64,000 nucleotides of DNA from Fimenecus sp045595185 (GTDB lineage: Bacteria; Bacillota; Clostridia; Oscillospirales; Acutalibacteraceae), in contig JAZNZX010000067.1 in assembly GCA_045595185.1 (NCBI GenBank), forward strand, positions 1 to 64,000, given 5' to 3'. Shown piece after piece: positions 9,277-17,774 of this stretch. The notes beneath the pieces were generated by a model. The model was given only the letters and a program-made list of their open reading frames with translations. It did not search any database and had not been told where the DNA came from. The translations under genes and the position numbers were made by a program. Each line of letters starts with the position of its first letter. The stretch's first letter is position 1.

Positions 9277-10903
9277 GCTCGCCTGTGTTGGTATCAAAGC
9301 AAAGTCGTTTTTCTTCCTTATTTTCAATATATTTAATTTCAATAAGCTCTTTTGTAATAAATTCAGCAGAAACAAGCTCAGGCTTTTCATTGTTGAAAAT
9401 ACTCAACAATACATCGCTTTTTTCACGGTTGTAATCACCGACATTATCGGATGTAAAAAGAAGACTACCGAAAATGTGATTAACAGTTGCCGAAATTTTT
9501 CTCTGTGTAAAGCCCATTGTCATATTATTGTCACGAAGCAGGAATACATCAGGGTCGTTTGCAAACGCTCTGCCGTCAAGACCGCGACGGAAGATAGTAT
9601 TCCAGAGTGTTGTCTTTGTACAAACATCCTCAAGTATCATTTTGCTTCTGTTCCATTCAAGGCCAATGTCAGCACCGATTCGGCAGTAATCAACCTTACC
9701 GAATGCAGGTGCAAGCGGTACACCGCAACCGAGGATAAGCTTGTCACCGACACATTCACGGATAAAATCCATTGCTTCACACATTAACTGACCGCGAGAT
9801 TTTCCGTTTCTCGGTACAGTACAGGTTGAATAAAGAAAATCAAGCTTAACCATATCATAGCCCCAATCATTGAGGACCACATTGAAGAAGTTGCGGATAT
9901 GCTCCCTGACTTCTTCTTTTTCTGTGTCAAGACCGTAAAAGTTACCCCAGTTAATACCGCAAAGCTTCTTTCTGCCATATTCATCACGAATAAGCCAATC
10001 AGGATGCTCCTTTGCAATCTTTGAATTTACTTGACAAGATAACGGCGCAAGCCAAAGTCCTGCCTTCATACCCTTATCGTGAATTTTATCGGCAATATAT
10101 TTCATACCGTTAGGGAACTTTTTACTGTCAATGCTGAGCCAGTCACCAACAGCAGTCTGGTATCCGTCATCAATCTGGAAAATATCAATTTTTGAATCAA
10201 CCTTTGAAAGTGATTCAAGGTCAGTTGTAACAATATCTTCAGTAATATTCTGATAATAGTTATACCATGTTGTATATCCGTTTGTTCTGCCGACTCTCGG
10301 CTTTGGAATGTTCATAGCCTTAAAGTATCTGTCAAAAACATCCTGTTCTTTGCCCTGATAGTTAATAACATCAATAAGTGTATATTCCTTATCAATAATA
10401 ACACCTTCAAGGTCGCGTTCAAAAATCAATTCTCTGTCAGGCACATTTGCACGGATTATAGTGTAACCGAACCGTTCACTTAATGAACCGAAAAAGTCAT
10501 ATTCGTCAAGATTACGGATGTAACCGTATGAAAAACCGTGGAAACAGCCTTTTCGCTTATCATACTTCACAAAATCATAGTCACCGTAAGGAGATGTAGG
10601 CTTTATTCGTCTTAATGCCTCTTGTTTTAAGTTAAGACAAATAGGCTCGTCATCAATAAAGTGTTCACGACACGCTGTCCAGGACTGAAAACCATTAAGG
10701 AAAATTCTGTCGTTACTACGGAAATCATAAGGCACAGTCATTTTGAAAGTAACCTTTTCCAATGGTACAACAGGCACAATATCAAGTTTTATGTGACTTT
10801 CAAGAGCAGTATAATTAATGTTAAAATGTTCTGTTTCAAAAACATTGGTCTTATAAAGCACTTTATCAACCATATATTCAATGTTAATCTTGAAGCGTTT
10901 CAT
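9266..10903 (-). CDS. GH36 family alpha-galactosidase, compact form
   Basis: 545 residues. A beta-rich N-terminal domain precedes a TIM barrel carrying the clan-D signatures: FQIDDGYQ, the nucleophile segment VKLDFLYS (Asp near 353) and the acid/base segment CRIGADIGLEW (Asp near 408). Its length is close to the compact GH36 enzymes such as Thermotoga maritima GalA rather than the roughly 730-residue group. It should remove terminal alpha-galactose from oligosaccharides such as raffinose or melibiose. No signal peptide is seen, so it is probably cytoplasmic. The start at 10903 is chosen because AAAGGAGATG lies 8 nt upstream of that ATG. No sugar transporter is adjacent. Confidence 0.85.
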   Translation of the reverse strand: MKRFKINIEYMVDKVLYKTNVFETEHFNINYTALESHIKLDIVPVVPLEKVTFKMTVPYDFRSNDRIFLNGFQSWTACREHFIDDEPICLNLKQEALRRIKPTSPYGDYDFVKYDKRKGCFHGFSYGYIRNLDEYDFFGSLSERFGYTIIRANVPDRELIFERDLEGVIIDKEYTLIDVINYQGKEQDVFDRYFKAMNIPKPRVGRTNGYTTWYNYYQNITEDIVTTDLESLSKVDSKIDIFQIDDGYQTAVGDWLSIDSKKFPNGMKYIADKIHDKGMKAGLWLAPLSCQVNSKIAKEHPDWLIRDEYGRKKLCGINWGNFYGLDTEKEEVREHIRNFFNVVLNDWGYDMVKLDFLYSTCTVPRNGKSRGQLMCEAMDFIRECVGDKLILGCGVPLAPAFGKVDYCRIGADIGLEWNRSKMILEDVCTKTTLWNTIFRRGLDGRAFANDPDVFLLRDNNMTMGFTQRKISATVNHIFGSLLFTSDNVGDYNREKSDVLLSIFNNEKPELVSAEFITKELIEIKYIENKEEKRLCFDTNTGELML

Positions 10904-10935
10904 AAAGTAAACATCTCCTTTCATTACTAAATAAA

Positions 10936-10964
10936 ATTATAGTTTAAAAAAATCCAAAAAGCAA
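10936..10964 (-). promoter_or_regulatory. Likely vegetative promoter of the alpha-galactosidase gene
   Basis: Read on the minus strand, TTGCTT (10964-10959) and TATAAT (10941-10936) are 17 nt apart, about 33 nt upstream of the start codon. The -10 is a perfect match and the -35 is moderate. Confidence 0.5.
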
Positions 10965-10999
10965 TACACAAAAGGCATGTAAAATGATGATTATGCAAT

Positions 11000-11187
11000 A
11001 CAAATTACAATTTGTCGGGATGAATAACCAATTCGGTAAGTCATTCTGAGCGTAGCGAAGAATCTCTCGCATTTCATCAGTCACCCTGAGTGAAACGAAG
11101 GGTCTAATAAAATAGGACAGAGATTCTTCGTCACTTTGTTCTCAGAATGACACTAACCTTAAACATCCAGACAAACTCCAATTTATT
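11000..11187. repeat. Dispersed palindromic repeat, copy A
   Basis: This roughly 188-nt element recurs almost base for base at 27394-27580. It starts with an AAATTACAATTT palindrome followed by GTCGGGATGAA. Two outer arms follow: CATTCTGAGCG...GAAGAATCTC and GAGATTCTTC...CTCAGAATG, which are inverted repeats. Between them is an inner hairpin made of ACCCTGAGTG and ACGAAGGGTC. It has no open reading frame. It fills most of the 383-nt gap between the alpha-galactosidase and phosphohexomutase starts; apart from the two promoters I see nothing else there. Confidence 0.8.
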
Positions 11188-11219
11188 GTTTCAAAAGCCG
11201 TTAAATCCTCTTGATTTCA

Positions 11220-11247
11220 TTGACAACCATATGTATTTTGTTATACA
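11220..11247 (+). promoter_or_regulatory. Likely promoter of the phosphohexomutase operon
   Basis: TTGACA (11220-11225) is followed after 16 nt by TATACA (11242-11247). An 18-nt spacing to TACAAT is an alternative reading. It lies about 40 nt upstream of the ATG at 11287, which is preceded by AAAGGAG. Confidence 0.6.
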
Positions 11248-11286
11248 ATCACTATATATAATTATGTCCGTAAAGGAGCGATACTA

Positions 11287-12927
11287 ATGACAATTAAGGA
11301 ACTTTTTGAATATTGGTGTACATTTGACGAGGACACAAAAAATGAGCTTATGTCAATTGCCGATGAAAAGGAAATTGAAGACAGATTTTATAAGGAATTG
11401 GAATTCGGCACAGGTGGTCTTCGTGGCATAATGGGTGCAGGACCAAACCGTATGAACAGATACACAATTGCAAAGGCAACAAAAGGTTATGCCGATTACC
11501 TTAAAAGTCGTTTTGATGGTGAAATCAGCGTCGCAATCGCTTATGACTCGCGAAATAATTCACAGTATTTTTCTAAAGTAGCAGCAGGTGTACTTTCTGC
11601 AAATGGAATTAAAGTATATATTTACGATACGCTTATGCCAACACCTGTTTTGTCCTTTACTGCAAAGTATTTAGGTTGTAAAGGTGGTATTGTTCTTACT
11701 GCAAGTCATAACCCAAAGGAATATAACGGATATAAAATTTATGACGAAAAGGGTTGTCAGTTAGTACCACAGTTTGCAAGTCAGGTTATTGAGTTCGTAA
11801 ATGCTGTTACAGATTTAAAAGCAGTTGCAGTTGATGATTTTGATAGTGCAGTACAAAGTGGAAAAATCACAGTAATCGGTGAAGAAATATTAGAAAAATT
11901 CATAAATGAAGTGAAAAAACAGTCAATATACGAAGAAAAATCTGACCTTAAAATTGTTTATACAGCACTTCACGGTACAGGTAATATTCCCGTAAGAAAA
12001 GCCATTGAAAATATGAATGTTTCAATTGTAAAATCACAGGAATTACCTGACGGAAATTTCAGTACGGTTCGTTCACCTAATCCTGAAGAAAAGGATGCTT
12101 TGACAATTGCAATCGAACAGGCAAAAGAAGAAAATGCAGATTTGGTGCTTGGTACTGACCCTGACTGTGACCGTGTTGGTATTGCAGTTTTACATAATGG
12201 CGAATATGTACTTATGACAGGCAATCAGGTTGGTGCGTTGCTTGTTGATTTTGTCCTTTTAAGCAGAAAAGACACATTGAACGAAAAATCAACACTCGTA
12301 AAAACTATTGTTACAAGCGAAGTCGGTGCTGATATTGCAAGAAGCTACGGACTTTCTGTGGTTGACACTCTTACAGGCTTCAAATATATCGGTGAACAGA
12401 TTGGAAAATATGAAATCAACGGTGACCGTGAATTTATAATCGGTTACGAAGAATCTTACGGTTATCTTGTGGGTACTCACGCTCGCGATAAGGACGCTGT
12501 TGTTTCATCAATGCTCATTTGCCAGATGGCAGCATACCACAAAAACAACGGCAGAACACTTGTTGATGCACTTAATAAAATCTACGAAAAATTTGGTTTT
12601 TACCTTGATGCCCTTGATACCTTTGTACTTAAAGGCAAGGACGGTGCAGAAAAAATTCAAAGCATTATGACCAATATGCGTGAAAATGGTAAATCATTGT
12701 TTGATGACATTAAAGATGTTTTTGACTACTCAAAGGGTATTGACGATTTACCAAAGGAAAATGTGCTTAAATACACATTTGCAGACGGTTGCTGGATTGC
12801 AGTAAGACCGTCAGGCACAGAGCCAAAGCTTAAGGTTTATTACTCAATGTGTGGTGCAACAAAAGAAATTGCAACAGAAAAATTAGAAAACATCCGTGCA
12901 ATTCTCAAGAAAGAAATTGAGGGCTGA
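11287..12927 (+). CDS. pgcA: Phosphoglucomutase/phosphomannomutase (alpha-D-phosphohexomutase)
   Basis: 546 residues, the length of the PgcA-type phosphoglucomutases of Firmicutes. Family landmarks: the active-site serine loop TASHNPKEYNGYK (Ser near 140), the metal-binding loop GTDPDCDRVG (near 289-298), and the phosphate-binding loop RPSGTEPKLKVY near the C-terminus. It interconverts hexose 1-phosphate and 6-phosphate in the cytoplasm, linking free sugars to glycolysis and to UDP-glucose or cell-wall precursors. It is the first gene of a tight operon: the NifU-like gene starts 2 nt after it, then the alpha-mannosidase and an SDR. Glucose versus mannose preference cannot be settled here. Confidence 0.9.
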   Translation: MTIKELFEYWCTFDEDTKNELMSIADEKEIEDRFYKELEFGTGGLRGIMGAGPNRMNRYTIAKATKGYADYLKSRFDGEISVAIAYDSRNNSQYFSKVAAGVLSANGIKVYIYDTLMPTPVLSFTAKYLGCKGGIVLTASHNPKEYNGYKIYDEKGCQLVPQFASQVIEFVNAVTDLKAVAVDDFDSAVQSGKITVIGEEILEKFINEVKKQSIYEEKSDLKIVYTALHGTGNIPVRKAIENMNVSIVKSQELPDGNFSTVRSPNPEEKDALTIAIEQAKEENADLVLGTDPDCDRVGIAVLHNGEYVLMTGNQVGALLVDFVLLSRKDTLNEKSTLVKTIVTSEVGADIARSYGLSVVDTLTGFKYIGEQIGKYEINGDREFIIGYEESYGYLVGTHARDKDAVVSSMLICQMAAYHKNNGRTLVDALNKIYEKFGFYLDALDTFVLKGKDGAEKIQSIMTNMRENGKSLFDDIKDVFDYSKGIDDLPKENVLKYTFADGCWIAVRPSGTEPKLKVYYSMCGATKEIATEKLENIRAILKKEIEG

Positions 12928-12929
12928 TT

Positions 12930-13166
12930 ATGAGAGATTATATTGACAGAGTAATAAAGCCAAAGCTTCAGGGTGATGGTGGCGAAATTGATTTTGTTTC
13001 CTACGAAAACGGTATTCTTACTGTGCTTTTACAGGGCGAATGTTCAAAGTGCCTTATAGTTGAACGCTGTATCGCATGGATTGAAAGTGAAATTATGCGT
13101 GATATGGGCGAAAGTGTAAAAATAGTTGCACAGAAGAAAAAACCTTTCTTTTGGGATAAGGATTAA
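12930..13166 (+). CDS. Stand-alone NifU C-terminal-like (Nfu) domain protein
   Basis: 78 residues. The start (DYIDRVIKPKLQGDGGEIDF) matches the NifU C-terminal domain, which opens with a helix and the LQxDGGD-like block. C38 and C41 form the CxxC pair that can hold a 4Fe-4S cluster between two subunits; a third Cys is at 47. It may help assemble or carry Fe-S clusters. Its place between a phosphohexomutase and an alpha-mannosidase, 2 nt and 9 nt away, is odd; none of its operon partners is an obvious Fe-S protein. Confidence 0.72.
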   Translation: MRDYIDRVIKPKLQGDGGEIDFVSYENGILTVLLQGECSKCLIVERCIAWIESEIMRDMGESVKIVAQKKKPFFWDKD

Positions 13167-13175
13167 GGTGATTTT

Positions 13176-16109
13176 ATGGCACATATTAAAGTTGTAAGAA
13201 GAAGTATGCGTCCTGAAGAATGGACAGATTTACGCTTCGGTTGGCTTAAAAGATACATATACGAAGAAAAGTACGAAATCGAAAACTTAAAAGTGCGTGA
13301 TGCTCGTCAGGTTGCCGAAATGCAGTATGAGTATTATCCCGAGGGTTGGAGAAATCTTTGCAAAGGCGATATGTACTTTACTCCTGACGGAACTGCATTT
13401 TTTGAAGCAGATGTGGTAATTCCACAACATCTTCGTGGTAAAGAACTATGGTTTTCACTTAAAACAGCTGCCGAAATAATCGTAAAAGTTAATGGTAAAT
13501 ATGTTGGTGGTGTTGACCCTAACCGTGACAGAATACTTTTAAGTCCTTATATTAAGTCAGATGTTCTTCATTTTGAGATGGAGGGTTACAACCGTTCAAA
13601 GCCTGATGACGAAAGAAACCCTGAATCACTTTCAGTTCGCGGATGTCGTCAGATTTTTGAGGGTGCATATTTAGCAACAATCAACCATACGGTTCTTGAT
13701 TTGGTTTACGACCTTGAATTGCTTTTGGATATTGCAAAAAGTGACCTTTTCAACGAGGATTATCGTAATTTCCTCAATCGTGAAATCAACAACGCACTTA
13801 ATCTCATTGACTTTGATGATTTGAAGACAGAAGATGTGGCAAGTGCAAAGAAATATGTTGATGATGTAATTTATGCAAATGATGATTACAAGGGTAACGG
13901 TGATGTGGCTCTTATTGCTCATTCTCACCTTGATATTGCATATTATTGGAGAAGAATTCATTCTGTACAGAAGAATCTGCGTACAATTCTTATTCAGCTT
14001 CGTCTTATGGACAGATACCCTGACTTTAAATATACTCACACTCAGGCTTATACATACGAAATGCTTGAAAAGTATTATCCTGATGTGTTCGCAGAGTTAA
14101 AAGAGAAAATTGCAAAAGGACAGTTTGAGCCTGTTGGTGCTATGTATGTTGAGCCTGACTGTAATATTCCTTGTGCAGAAAGTCTTATTCGTCAGTTTAT
14201 GTACGGTCAGCACTATTTCCGTGAAAAGTTCGGAAAAACAGTTAAAAACTGTTGGTTGCCTGATGTTTTCGGTAATAGCTGGATTTTGCCACAGATTCTT
14301 AAAAAGAGTGGTGTTGACTACTTTGTATCCAATAAGATGTCAACCTGGAACGATACAAACAGATTCCCTCATAACAACTTTATCTGGAAGGGTATTGACG
14401 GTAGTGAGGTTTATGCCTGCGTGCCACCAACACACTTTATAACTTGGAATATGCCTTCACAGATTCAGGAAAACTGGGAAGCATATCAGGATAAAAATCA
14501 AGGTGGACAAACTATGTCTATGTTTGGCTACGGTGACGGTGGCAGTGGCTGTACCGAAGAAATGATTGAAGTTATGCACCGCTTCAACAAGCTCTCAATT
14601 ATGCCGAAAACCGAGCATTTGGGTGGTCAGAAATTCCTTGAGAAAAATCTTAAGGATAATAAAAATCTCGCAAAATGGGACGGTGAACTTTATCTTGAAA
14701 TGCATCGTGGTACATTCACCACAAAGTCAAAGATGAAACGATATAACCGTCAGCTTGAATATAAGCTTCGCGAAGCAGAAATTATCTCAACTTTGCGTCA
14801 TTTAAAGGGTGCAAAATATCCATACGACGAAATTCGTGACATTTATAAAAAACTTCTTATAAATCAATTCCACGACATTTTACCGGGTAGCCATATTACA
14901 CCTGTATATCGTGATGCAATGGCTGATTATGAAGAAATTGAACAGCGAGTAAATAAGATTATCGGCACAGGTGAACAGTATTTCAATTCACTTAATTTTC
15001 CTCGTAAGCACCTTACATTCATTCCTGATGAAATGGGTAACAGTACCCGTTACGGTAAAAAGGGTAATTGGGTAATTCCTAATCTTCCACCACTTTCAAG
15101 TGGCGAAATAAAGATGGAAGAATATAACGAAGAATGGCTTACAATCGGTGAAAAGGTTGTAACACCATTCTATGAAATCGCGTTTAATACTGACGGTAGT
15201 ATTGAAAGCCTTTATGATAAAGAGCTTCAGCGTGAATGGGTGAATGGCGAGTTCAACACATTAAAACTCTATAAAGATAATCCCGGTGTTTATGATGCTT
15301 GGGATATTTTGCCAAACTACACAGACCGTGAGGTTGATGTGAAAATTCTTTCACCACTTAAAACTATTGAAAAGAATTCAGAGGTTGTGTGCTTTGCTTG
15401 TACTCTTGCAACTGAAAAGAGTACATGGAAACGAATTATCCGAGTTTTCCGTCGCAGTCGCGGTATCGAAGTTGAAAATATCGTTGATTGGAACGAAAAG
15501 CACGTTCTCGCAAAAGCACAGTTTGACTGTAATGTATTGACACGAAAAGCAGTTTGTGATACAAGTGCAGGCTTCGTTGAAAGAGAAACTCACAGAAATA
15601 CAACCTGGCAACAGGCTCGTTTTGAGGTTTGTCATCATAAGTGGGTTGATATGGCAGAAACAGACGGTGGTATTGCTCTTATTAACGATTCAAAGTATGG
15701 TATAGGTCTTCTTGAAAACTCAATGAGCCTTTCACTTCTTCGTGCAACTGTCCGTCCTGATGTTACAAGTGACCTTGGTCATCACGAATTCAGTTATATG
15801 ATTTATCCGCACGGTGACGATTTTGTGAAGGCAGAAATCAATAATATTGCGTATGAGTATAATATTCCTTTAGGTAAGGCAGATTTGACCTGTGAAAACT
15901 CGTTCGGTGAACTCTATATGCAGACAATGAAAATGAGTGAAAAAGGTCATATGATTGTTGTGCGTCTTTCTGAACAGAACGGAAAACGAGGAAAAATCAA
16001 GCTTGGCGGCAGGGTTAAAATTCTTAACTTCCTTGAAGATGTTATTGATGTTACCGACACAATCGAATACAAGCCATTCGAGATTATAACAATCGGTATT
16101 AACGCATAA
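13176..16109 (+). CDS. GH38 family alpha-mannosidase
   Basis: 977 residues, typical for bacterial GH38. An N-terminal accessory domain leads to the catalytic barrel with the zinc motif AHSHLDIAYYW (about 248-258) and the nucleophile segment WLPDVFGNSW (about 359-368, Asp near 362). The C-terminal beta domains end with an ITIGINA-like strand. It hydrolyses terminal alpha-mannose with retention, using zinc. No signal peptide is present, so it probably acts on imported mannosides from N-glycans or yeast mannan. It lies third in the phosphohexomutase operon, which fits a route from mannose-containing glycans to central metabolism. Confidence 0.92.
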   Translation: MAHIKVVRRSMRPEEWTDLRFGWLKRYIYEEKYEIENLKVRDARQVAEMQYEYYPEGWRNLCKGDMYFTPDGTAFFEADVVIPQHLRGKELWFSLKTAAEIIVKVNGKYVGGVDPNRDRILLSPYIKSDVLHFEMEGYNRSKPDDERNPESLSVRGCRQIFEGAYLATINHTVLDLVYDLELLLDIAKSDLFNEDYRNFLNREINNALNLIDFDDLKTEDVASAKKYVDDVIYANDDYKGNGDVALIAHSHLDIAYYWRRIHSVQKNLRTILIQLRLMDRYPDFKYTHTQAYTYEMLEKYYPDVFAELKEKIAKGQFEPVGAMYVEPDCNIPCAESLIRQFMYGQHYFREKFGKTVKNCWLPDVFGNSWILPQILKKSGVDYFVSNKMSTWNDTNRFPHNNFIWKGIDGSEVYACVPPTHFITWNMPSQIQENWEAYQDKNQGGQTMSMFGYGDGGSGCTEEMIEVMHRFNKLSIMPKTEHLGGQKFLEKNLKDNKNLAKWDGELYLEMHRGTFTTKSKMKRYNRQLEYKLREAEIISTLRHLKGAKYPYDEIRDIYKKLLINQFHDILPGSHITPVYRDAMADYEEIEQRVNKIIGTGEQYFNSLNFPRKHLTFIPDEMGNSTRYGKKGNWVIPNLPPLSSGEIKMEEYNEEWLTIGEKVVTPFYEIAFNTDGSIESLYDKELQREWVNGEFNTLKLYKDNPGVYDAWDILPNYTDREVDVKILSPLKTIEKNSEVVCFACTLATEKSTWKRIIRVFRRSRGIEVENIVDWNEKHVLAKAQFDCNVLTRKAVCDTSAGFVERETHRNTTWQQARFEVCHHKWVDMAETDGGIALINDSKYGIGLLENSMSLSLLRATVRPDVTSDLGHHEFSYMIYPHGDDFVKAEINNIAYEYNIPLGKADLTCENSFGELYMQTMKMSEKGHMIVVRLSEQNGKRGKIKLGGRVKILNFLEDVIDVTDTIEYKPFEIITIGINA

Positions 16110-16120
16110 AAGGTGACAGT

Positions 16121-16912
16121 ATGACAAAAGTTGTTGTAATAACAGGTGCAAGCTCTGGAATAGGTAGCTTTACTGCAAAAGCACTTTGTGAAAAGGGTTG
16201 TACCGTTTACGATTTGAGCCGAAGAAACATTTCACAAGAAGGTATTATTCACATTAAAACTGATGTGACCGACGAAGAAAATGTTATTCAGTCAATCAAG
16301 CAGATTGTTGAAAACGAAGGCAGAATTGATGTTGTAATTAACTGTGCAGGATATGGAATTTCAGGAGCAGTTGAGTTTACTGACCTTGAAAGTGCAAAAA
16401 ATCAGTTCAATGTAAACTTTTTCGGTATGGTAAATGTGAATAAAGCAGTAATTCCATATATGCGTAAAGCAGGTGGTGGACGAATTGTGAATATCAGTTC
16501 AGTTGCTGCTGTTACTCATATTCCGTTTCAAACATATTATTCCGCATCAAAAGCAGCAATCGAATCATATACTTGTGCATTGGATAATGAACTTAAACCA
16601 TTTAACATTTCAGTTACAGCAATTCAACCGGGGGACATCTGCACAGAATTTACAAGTGCCCGTAAAAAATCTTTTGAGGGTGACAATGTATATGGTGGTA
16701 GAATTGCTCGTAGTGTTGCAGGAATGGAAAAGGACGAGCAAAAGGGGATGAGTCCCGATTTTGCAGGACAGTATATTGCAAAAATTGCTCTTAAAAAGAA
16801 AACGAAGCCTATTTATGCAATAGGCTTCAGCTACAAAACAGTTTGTGTCCTTTGTAAAATATTCCCTTGCAAAATCCGTAACAAAATAATAGGAATGCTC
16901 TATGCAAAATAA
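16121..16912 (+). CDS. Short-chain dehydrogenase/reductase (SDR)
   Basis: 263 residues. It has the classical SDR nucleotide motif TGASSGIG (about 7-14), an NCAGYG block near 70, a catalytic serine region (NISSVA, near 125-130) and YSASK with Tyr near 141 and Lys near 145. It should oxidise or reduce an alcohol/carbonyl with NAD(P)(H). It is the last gene of the phosphohexomutase/alpha-mannosidase operon, 11 nt after the mannosidase. The C-terminal tail is Cys/Lys-rich and hydrophobic, perhaps membrane-associated. Substrate unknown. Confidence 0.85.
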   Translation: MTKVVVITGASSGIGSFTAKALCEKGCTVYDLSRRNISQEGIIHIKTDVTDEENVIQSIKQIVENEGRIDVVINCAGYGISGAVEFTDLESAKNQFNVNFFGMVNVNKAVIPYMRKAGGGRIVNISSVAAVTHIPFQTYYSASKAAIESYTCALDNELKPFNISVTAIQPGDICTEFTSARKKSFEGDNVYGGRIARSVAGMEKDEQKGMSPDFAGQYIAKIALKKKTKPIYAIGFSYKTVCVLCKIFPCKIRNKIIGMLYAK

Positions 16913-16916
16913 AACC

Positions 16917-16946
16917 AACCCGACAAATTACACTTTGTCGGGTTTG
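16917..16946 (+). terminator. Strong hairpin ending the mannosidase operon
   Basis: AACCCGACAAA pairs with TTTGTCGGGTT around a short loop, immediately after the SDR stop at 16912. The following bases are only partly T-rich. The stem sequence resembles the palindrome at the left end of the dispersed repeats at 11000 and 27394, so it may itself be part of a repeat element. Confidence 0.6.
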
Positions 16947-16979
16947 CTATATACGCGTTGTTGGTCAATACAAAAACTA

Positions 16980-17280
16980 ATTTCGTGTCATTCTGAGCGT
17001 AAGCGAAGAATCTCATATCATCAACAACGAGACCCTTCACTGCGTTCAGGGTGACCGAAACCTACAACACACGAAACCGGTGACCTTGTAGGGACGAGTC
17101 TCCGTGCTCGCCCGCAAGTTTGCAGGTTGTTTACGGTCGGGCACAGAGACCCGACCCTACATTCCAACCATATAGGTTATATTTTATAATCGCGTCGCAG
17201 ACCCTACACTATGCACTCTGCACTTTGCGTTCTGCACTCATCCCTACAAACTTCCAATTTGCATTATGATATTAAAGATA
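16980..17280. repeat. Patchwork of palindromic repeats in a 516-nt gene-free gap
   Basis: The gap from 16913 to 17428 holds no gene. First comes a diverged piece of the dispersed repeat (TCATTCTGAGCG...GAAGAATCTC at about 16988-17013, with GACCCTTC and GGGTGACC inside). Next is a GC-rich inverted repeat at about 17096-17162, with arms TGTAGGGACGAGTCTCCGTG and its near-complement ending CGACCCTACA. Then comes a run of GCACT/TTGCG heptamers at about 17208-17240. From 17281 to 17380 the sequence is AT-rich and featureless up to the tRNA promoter. Confidence 0.65.
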
Positions 17281-17383
17281 TAATAAAACCATCGATAAAA
17301 TTGTATTATAAACACGAAAGTTCGACATAATAGTCTATATAATAAAAAAGTTAAAAATTTTTAAAAAAAATTCAAAAAAACAC

Positions 17384-17412
17384 TTGACTATTTCATTTTG
17401 ATGTGTTATTAT
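17384..17412 (+). promoter_or_regulatory. Promoter of the tRNA-Thr/tRNA-Tyr transcript
   Basis: TTGACT (17384-17389), a 17-nt spacer and TATTAT (17407-17412), with a TG one base before the -10. It ends 16 nt before the first tRNA base. This is a near-consensus housekeeping promoter, as expected for stable RNA. Confidence 0.8.
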
Positions 17413-17428
17413 TATCGAGCGTTGAGAC

Positions 17429-17504
17429 GCTGGTGTAGCTCAGTTGGTAGAGCAGCTGATTTGTAATCAGCAGGTCGGGGGTTCGAGTCCGTCCACCAGC
17501 TCCA
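17429..17504 (+). tRNA. tRNA-Thr (anticodon TGT)
   Basis: 76 nt with encoded CCA. The acceptor stem GCTGGTG pairs with CACCAGC. The anticodon stem GCTGA/TCAGC carries the loop TTTGTAA with anticodon TGT. The T-loop GTTCGAGTC is standard and the discriminator base is T. Confidence 0.97.
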
Positions 17505-17523
17505 TTTTTTTGTAATTTAATAT

Positions 17524-17608
<85 letters not shown>

Positions 17609-17610
17609 AA

Positions 17611-17645
17611 AATCCTCGTTCGGTAGAACGGGGATTTTACTTTTT
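17611..17645 (+). terminator. Terminator of the tRNA transcript
   Basis: AATCCTCGTTC (17611-17621) pairs with GAACGGGGATT (17626-17636), with one G-T pair and a 4-nt loop, followed by a T-rich stretch (TTACTTTTT). It starts 3 nt after the CCA of tRNA-Tyr. Confidence 0.85.
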
Positions 17646-17714
17646 CACTATTACCTTTTCACTATTCACTCTTTACAAAAATTATATTCGAGATTTTTGT
17701 AAAGTAAAAAGTAA

Positions 17715-17744
17715 TTGATAATAATTAAGAAGTGTATTTATAAT
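17715..17744 (+). promoter_or_regulatory. Likely promoter of the TIM-barrel/amidohydrolase operon
   Basis: TTGATA (17715-17720) and TATAAT (17739-17744) are separated by 18 nt, about 30 nt upstream of the start codon at 17775. Confidence 0.6.
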
Positions 17745-17774
17745 TTTCACAAAATAAACTTTCGAGGTGTTCAT

